Assembly (NCBI GenBank): GCA_002712945.1
Contig: PAVA01000003.1
Span: 2,946 to 13,241 of the forward strand
Length of the DNA stretch: 10,296 nucleotides
Source of the DNA: Citromicrobium sp.
GTDB lineage: Bacteria; Pseudomonadota; Alphaproteobacteria; Sphingomonadales; Sphingomonadaceae
Direction of reading: 5' to 3'
Below, piece after piece: positions 7,083 through 10,296 of the stretch. Numbering within the stretch: position 1 is the first letter of the stretch; each line of letters starts with the position of its first letter. The notes beneath the pieces are model-generated. The model was given only the letters and a program-made list of their open reading frames with translations. It made no database searches and was not told the origin of the DNA. A program made the position numbers and the translations under genes.

Positions 7083-7188
7083 TTAACCTGTTGGCGTAAG
7101 GGTGTCCCGCTGCGGAGGGCGGGCCGCCGGGCGCTTGTCGCGCGGGTGCAAGACTGCTGGATTAACCTTCGACACGGGATTCGGATTC
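7083..7188. promoter_or_regulatory. Upstream region of the ParA-like gene with paired TTAACCT and tandem GATTC sites
   Basis: The 182-bp gap before the ParA-like gene holds two identical TTAACCT strings (7083-7089 and 7162-7168) and two GATTC sites one base apart (7178-7182 and 7184-7188). TTAAC is half of the alphaproteobacterial CtrA box, and the known single-site form is TTAACCAT, so these are imperfect. GANTC is the CcrM methylation sequence, read by GcrA in alphaproteobacteria. A -35-like TTGTCG (7135-7140) is present, but no good -10 follows. GANTC also occurs by chance about once per 256 bp. Cell-cycle control is therefore a suggestion only. Confidence 0.25.
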
Positions 7189-7203
7189 GAGGGAGCGCGC
7201 AAC

Positions 7204-8160
7204 ATGGCCGTCATCGCCGTCTACAGCATGAAGGGTGGGGTCGGGAAAACGACCATGGCGGTCGATCTCGCGTGGCGTTTCTCGCAGCGCGGCGGCCATG
7301 AGACGCTGCTGTTCGATCTCGATCCGCAGGGCGGGGCGGGTTTCCTGCTGGGCCACGAGGAGCGCAAGGTGCAACGCGCGATTTCCGCGTTCCACCATTG
7401 CCGCGCCCCGCGCGACCTGATCGAGCCGACGAAGTTCGATGGCCTCTCGCTGATCGGTGCCGACCAGTCCCTGCGCGATCTGCCGGTGCAGCTGGCGCGG
7501 ATCGGCGCGAAGAAGCGGCTCGCGCAGATGCTCAACTTCATGAAGGGCGACTATCCGCGGATCGTGCTCGACTGCCCGCCGATGATCAACGAGGTCAGCG
7601 AGCAGATCATGGAGGCCGCCGACCTGATCGTGGTGCCGCTGCCCGCATCGCCGCTGGCCGCGCGTGCCTTCGGCTTCATCAAGCGCGAGCTGGCCCAGCG
7701 GCCCGGCCACCCGCCGGTGCTTCCGGTGCTTTCGATGTACGACAAGCGGCGCAAGCTGCACCGCTGGGTGCGCGAGAACGCGGCCGCCAACTGGCCGGTG
7801 ATCCCGCAAAGCTCCTATGTCGAGCAGGTCGCCGTGCGGCGCGAGCCGATTGCCGCCTTCGCCAACTGGTCGCCCGCCTCGCAGGGGTTCGAGCAGCTGC
7901 ACGCCGCGCTCGAATCGAAGCTGGCGCAGCTGGGGCTCGCCGGTCCTCCGCCGGGTGGCGGGAGCCGCGCGCTGCCCGGCCCGCAGGCCGAAGATTCGCA
8001 TGCCCCTAGCGATGCGAGCGCCCGCGTGGTGCCGATCCGCAATGCGACCTCTGCGCGCCATACCGACCGCCCCGCCGATCGCAATGCCGACCGTCCGGGT
8101 GCGCTGAGCGTCCCGCCGCCCGCGAGCGAAGGCCTCGCCCGCCGGGCGTTCAGCTTCTAG
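7204..8160 (+). CDS. Orphan ParA/MinD-family ATPase with disordered C-terminal tail
   Basis: A 318-residue deviant Walker ATPase of the ParA group, which typically dimerises on ATP and positions DNA or protein cargo. The Walker A box is KGGVGKTT at 10-17, with signature Lys10 and catalytic Lys15. Walker A' is FDLDPQG (37-43), and Walker B is IVLDCPP (120-126). The domain ends near residue 245. Residues 246-318 are Pro/Gly/Ala/Arg-rich and look unstructured, with three short (T/A)DR(P/N) repeats at 287-298 and a basic-aromatic end (ARRAFSF). I chose ATG 7204 because GAGGGAG (7189-7195) lies 8 nt upstream and the protein then starts directly at the first strand. The in-frame GTG at 7102 would add 34 unlikely residues. 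No parB follows; ftsH is next. It may serve chromosome, polar-protein or other cargo positioning. The family is firm; the function is unknown. Confidence 0.88.
   Translation: MAVIAVYSMKGGVGKTTMAVDLAWRFSQRGGHETLLFDLDPQGGAGFLLGHEERKVQRAISAFHHCRAPRDLIEPTKFDGLSLIGADQSLRDLPVQLARIGAKKRLAQMLNFMKGDYPRIVLDCPPMINEVSEQIMEAADLIVVPLPASPLAARAFGFIKRELAQRPGHPPVLPVLSMYDKRRKLHRWVRENAAANWPVIPQSSYVEQVAVRREPIAAFANWSPASQGFEQLHAALESKLAQLGLAGPPPGGGSRALPGPQAEDSHAPSDASARVVPIRNATSARHTDRPADRNADRPGALSVPPPASEGLARRAFSF
8062..8097 (+). repeat. Short in-frame (T/A)DR(P/N) tandem repeat in the ParA-like tail
   Basis: Three 12-nt units encode TDRP, ADRN and ADRP (residues 287-298). The nucleotide units are similar but not identical (for example accgaccgcccc versus gccgaccgtccg), so the repeat is kept at protein level or has diverged from a slippage event. 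It lies in the low-complexity tail and adds alternating acidic and basic charge. Confidence 0.6.
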
Positions 8161-8209
8161 GCGCACGCGCGGCGGCGACACGCGCCACCCGATTCAGGCC
8201 CCGGTGCAA

Positions 8210-8238
8210 CTTGTCATTCATCCCCCCGCGCCTACATT
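8210..8238 (+). promoter_or_regulatory. Probable ftsH promoter, sigma-70-like and also sigma-32-like
   Basis: TTGTCA (8211-8216) differs from the consensus -35 TTGACA by one base. After a 16-nt spacer comes TACATT (8233-8238), a 4/6 match to TATAAT. Read as a heat-shock promoter, CTTG (8210-8213) is followed after 17 nt by CCTACATT (8231-8238), close to the alphaproteobacterial RpoH pattern CTTG...CYTATNT with one mismatch. ftsH is a known RpoH target in E. coli. Transcription would start near 8245, giving a leader of about 18 nt that includes the AAAGGA ribosome site (8247-8252). This is the best promoter in the window. Confidence 0.5.
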
Positions 8239-8262
8239 CGTGCGGGAAAGGACTCGTATTTC

Positions 8263-10254
8263 ATGAGTGAACAGAACACGCCCGACGGGCAGGGCCCCAA
8301 CGGCTCGGGCAACGGCCCGGGCGGCGGCGGACCGAACCCCTGGATTCGCAGCCTGATGATCTGGGGCGGCATCTTCCTCGCCCTGCTGCTCGCGGTATCG
8401 ATGTTCGGCGGCACCGGAGAGAGTGCGGGCACGCAGATCAGCTATTCCGATTTCCGCGAACGGGTCTCCAGCGGGACCGTGGAAGAGGTGCAGATCGCGG
8501 ACGACCGCATCACCGGCACGCTCAAGAACGGCGAGACGTTCAGCACCGTGCCGGTCAAGAACGATACCAGCCTGACCAAGCTGCTCGAGGAGAACGGCGT
8601 GACCTATTCGGGCACCCCGACCGAGCAGATGAATATCCTGTGGGTCATCCTGATCCAGTCGCTGCCCTTCCTGCTGATCCTCGGCATCGCGTTCTTCGCG
8701 GTGCGGCAGGGGCAGAAGAACGGCGGCGCAGGCGGTGCGATGGGCTTCGGCAAGTCCAAGGCCAAGATGCTGACCGAAAAGCAGGGCCGGGTGACCTTCG
8801 CCGATGTCGCGGGCATCGACGAGGCGCGCGAGGAGCTGGAGGAAATCGTCGAGTTCCTGAAAGACCCGCAACGCTTCTCCAAGCTCGGCGGGCAGATCCC
8901 CAAGGGCGCGCTGCTGGTCGGCTCGCCCGGTACGGGCAAGACGCTGCTTGCGCGCGCGATCGCGGGTGAGGCGGGCGTGCCCTTCTTCACCATCTCGGGC
9001 TCCGATTTCGTCGAGATGTTCGTCGGTGTGGGTGCATCCCGCGTGCGCGACATGTTCGAGCAGGCGAAGAAGAACGCGCCGTGCATCCTGTTCATCGACG
9101 AAATCGACGCCGTGGGCCGTTCGCGCGGCCACGGCCTCGGCAATTCCAACGACGAGCGCGAGCAGACGCTCAACCAGCTGCTCGTCGAAATGGACGGGTT
9201 CGAGGCCAACGAAGGCATCATCATCATCGCGGCGACCAACCGCCCCGACGTGCTCGACCCTGCATTGCTGCGCCCCGGCCGCTTCGACCGTCAGGTCGTG
9301 GTGCCCGTGCCCGACATCGAGGGGCGGGAGAAGATCCTCGCGGTCCACATGAAGAAGGTGCCGCTGGCGCCCGACGTGAACCCCCGCACCATCGCGCGCG
9401 GCACGCCCGGCTTCTCGGGCGCGGACCTCGCCAACCTCGTCAACGAGGCCGCCCTGCTGGCCGCGCGGCGCAACAAGCGCCTCGTCGCGATGCAGGAATT
9501 CGAGGACGCGAAGGACAAGGTCATGATGGGTAGCGAGCGCCGCTCGATGGTCATGACCGACGACGAGAAGAAGATGACCGCCTATCACGAGGCGGGCCAC
9601 GCGCTGGTCAGCCTCAACGAACCGGCATCGGACCCGATCCACAAGGCGACGATCATCCCGCGCGGCCGCGCGCTGGGCATGGTGATGCGCCTGCCCGAGC
9701 GGGACAATTACTCGTATCATCGCGACAAGATGCATGCCGACCTCGCCGTCGCGATGGGTGGGCGCGTGGCGGAAGAGATCATCTTCGGGCACGACAAGGT
9801 CAGCTCCGGCGCTTCGTCGGACATCCAGTACGCCACCTCGCTGGCGCGCAACATGGTCACCAAGTGGGGCATGAGCGAGAAGCTCGGCCCGCTGCAGTAC
9901 GAGGAAAGCCAGGAAGGCTATCTCGGCATGGGGCAGACCGCGCGCACGATGGGCTCGAACGAGACCAACAAGATGATCGACGCGGAGATCAAGGAACTGG
10001 TCGAAAAGGCGCACAAGCGGGCAACCGACGTGCTGACCGAGAAGGAAGACCAGCTCCACCTGCTTGCCCAGGCGATGCTCGAATTCGAGACGCTGACCGG
10101 CGACGAGATCGACCAGCTGCTGAAGGACGGCAAGCTCGACCGGCCCGACGAACCGAGCGGCCCGGCCAAGCCGCGCGCGATCAGCGGATCGGCGGTGCCC
10201 AAGGCCGGCAAACGCTTCGGTGGTGAAGGCGGCACGGCCCCGCAGGGAGCCTGA
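8263..10254 (+). CDS. ftsH: ATP-dependent zinc metalloprotease FtsH
   Basis: A complete 663-residue inner-membrane AAA protease that degrades misfolded membrane proteins and regulatory proteins such as RpoH and LpxC. A Gly/Asn/Pro-rich cytoplasmic leader (residues 9-26) precedes TM1 (about 28-48). A periplasmic domain follows, then TM2 (125-147). The AAA domain has Walker A GSPGTGKT (220-227), pore loop FVG (253-255), Walker B FIDEID (277-282) and the second region of homology with arginine fingers Arg337 and Arg340. The protease domain has HEAGH (442-446), and Asp520 (SSDIQYAT) is the third zinc ligand. Walker A carries Ser where many FtsH have Pro. The C-terminal 35-40 residues are disordered and Gly/Pro-rich. 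AAAGGA (8247-8252) supports ATG 8263, though the 10-nt spacer is slightly long. It lies 102 bp after the ParA-like gene and has its own promoter. The function is certain. Confidence 0.98.
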   Translation: MSEQNTPDGQGPNGSGNGPGGGGPNPWIRSLMIWGGIFLALLLAVSMFGGTGESAGTQISYSDFRERVSSGTVEEVQIADDRITGTLKNGETFSTVPVKNDTSLTKLLEENGVTYSGTPTEQMNILWVILIQSLPFLLILGIAFFAVRQGQKNGGAGGAMGFGKSKAKMLTEKQGRVTFADVAGIDEAREELEEIVEFLKDPQRFSKLGGQIPKGALLVGSPGTGKTLLARAIAGEAGVPFFTISGSDFVEMFVGVGASRVRDMFEQAKKNAPCILFIDEIDAVGRSRGHGLGNSNDEREQTLNQLLVEMDGFEANEGIIIIAATNRPDVLDPALLRPGRFDRQVVVPVPDIEGREKILAVHMKKVPLAPDVNPRTIARGTPGFSGADLANLVNEAALLAARRNKRLVAMQEFEDAKDKVMMGSERRSMVMTDDEKKMTAYHEAGHALVSLNEPASDPIHKATIIPRGRALGMVMRLPERDNYSYHRDKMHADLAVAMGGRVAEEIIFGHDKVSSGASSDIQYATSLARNMVTKWGMSEKLGPLQYEESQEGYLGMGQTARTMGSNETNKMIDAEIKELVEKAHKRATDVLTEKEDQLHLLAQAMLEFETLTGDEIDQLLKDGKLDRPDEPSGPAKPRAISGSAVPKAGKRFGGEGGTAPQGA

Positions 10255-10257
10255 CGG

Positions 10258-10285
10258 GGAACCGCAATCGGCTTGCGATGGTTAA
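10258..10285. promoter_or_regulatory. Post-ftsH element: bulged hairpin overlapping EcfG-like and CtrA-like motifs
   Basis: Just after the ftsH stop, AACC-GCAA (10260-10267) can pair with TTGC and GGTT (10273-10276 and 10280-10283), leaving a 3-nt bulge and a 5-nt loop. No T-run follows inside the window. The same bases contain GGAAC (10258-10262) and, 17 nt later, GGTT (10280-10283), one mismatch from the alphaproteobacterial EcfG stress promoter GGAAC-N16/17-CGTT. ATGGTTAA (10278-10285) is the exact reverse complement of the CtrA half-site TTAACCAT. The three readings compete. The window ends 11 bp later, so none can be settled here. Confidence 0.3.
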
Positions 10286-10296
10286 CATACCCAGGT

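Noticed and set aside
7102..7203. A longer ParA-like protein starting at GTG 7102.
   Set aside because: The 34 extra residues resemble nothing and lack a good ribosome site, while ATG 7204 has GAGGGAG 8 nt upstream and starts directly at the first strand of the domain.
8160..8186. A possible terminator after the ParA-like gene (GGCGC...GCGCC).
   Set aside because: Only 5 bp of stem with a 17-nt loop and no T-run; likely chance in GC-rich DNA.
8218..10059. A 613-codon open frame on the minus strand opposite ftsH.
   Set aside because: It mirrors ftsH codons in a GC-rich gene, is rich in His/Asp/Arg/Leu as such shadows are, shows no known motif, and the + strand gene is unmistakable.
10278..10296. 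A gene start at ATG 10278 running off the window.
   Set aside because: No ribosome site at a proper distance (GGGGA is 17 nt away) and only six codons are visible.
1..10296. A new defence system, mobile element, CRISPR array or RNA gene.
   Set aside because: No transposase, integrase, phage, nuclease or toxin motifs, no regular spaced repeats, no tRNA-like or rRNA sequence, and all gaps are under 200 bp with uniform composition.

Overview
The window is GC-rich chromosomal DNA with every recognised gene on the + strand and third codon positions dominated by G/C. The FtsH sequence, the compact TAATG and ATGA gene junctions and the mix of fatty-acid and stress genes suggest an alphaproteobacterium, most likely Sphingomonadales (Erythrobacter/Novosphingobium-like). 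That assignment is made from memory of family sequences, not from a search.

Region 1 (1-3697) is a probable stress operon. It holds the C-terminal half of a large-subunit, KatE/HPII-type catalase cut by the left window edge, then a membrane-anchored SRPBCC protein, a zinc-dependent alcohol/formaldehyde-dehydrogenase-like enzyme and a classical short-chain dehydrogenase. The gaps are 18 bp, a 1-bp overlap and a 4-bp overlap, so the last three genes look translationally coupled. The catalase would remove H2O2 and the two oxidoreductases would handle an unidentified alcohol, aldehyde or carbonyl.

Region 2 (3826-7021) is an acyl-CoA module. It holds a crotonase-family enoyl-CoA hydratase with both catalytic glutamates, a family III CoA-transferase-fold alpha-methylacyl-CoA racemase with its His/Asp/Glu catalytic residues, and an acyl-CoA dehydrogenase of the long-chain/isovaleryl type with its base in helix G. 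The first two genes overlap by 1 bp. The dehydrogenase has its own 125-bp upstream region with a perfect 13-nt palindrome, and a perfect 7-bp hairpin follows its stop. Together they fit beta-oxidation of 2-methyl-branched acyl-CoAs. No ligase, thiolase or 3-hydroxyacyl-CoA dehydrogenase lies in the window, so the substrate is open.

Region 3 (7204-10254) holds an orphan ParA-type ATPase with a 70-odd-residue disordered tail and no ParB partner, then a complete ftsH preceded by a good -35/-10 pair that also resembles a heat-shock (sigma-32) promoter. The last 42 bp contain a bulged hairpin overlapping a CtrA-like half-site and an EcfG-like promoter match.

I see no mobile element, tRNA, rRNA, CRISPR array or defence system, and no non-coding stretch over 300 bp. 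This is mostly ordinary core or metabolic DNA. The orphan ParA with its odd tail and the catalase/SRPBCC/ADH/SDR cluster are the parts most worth following up.
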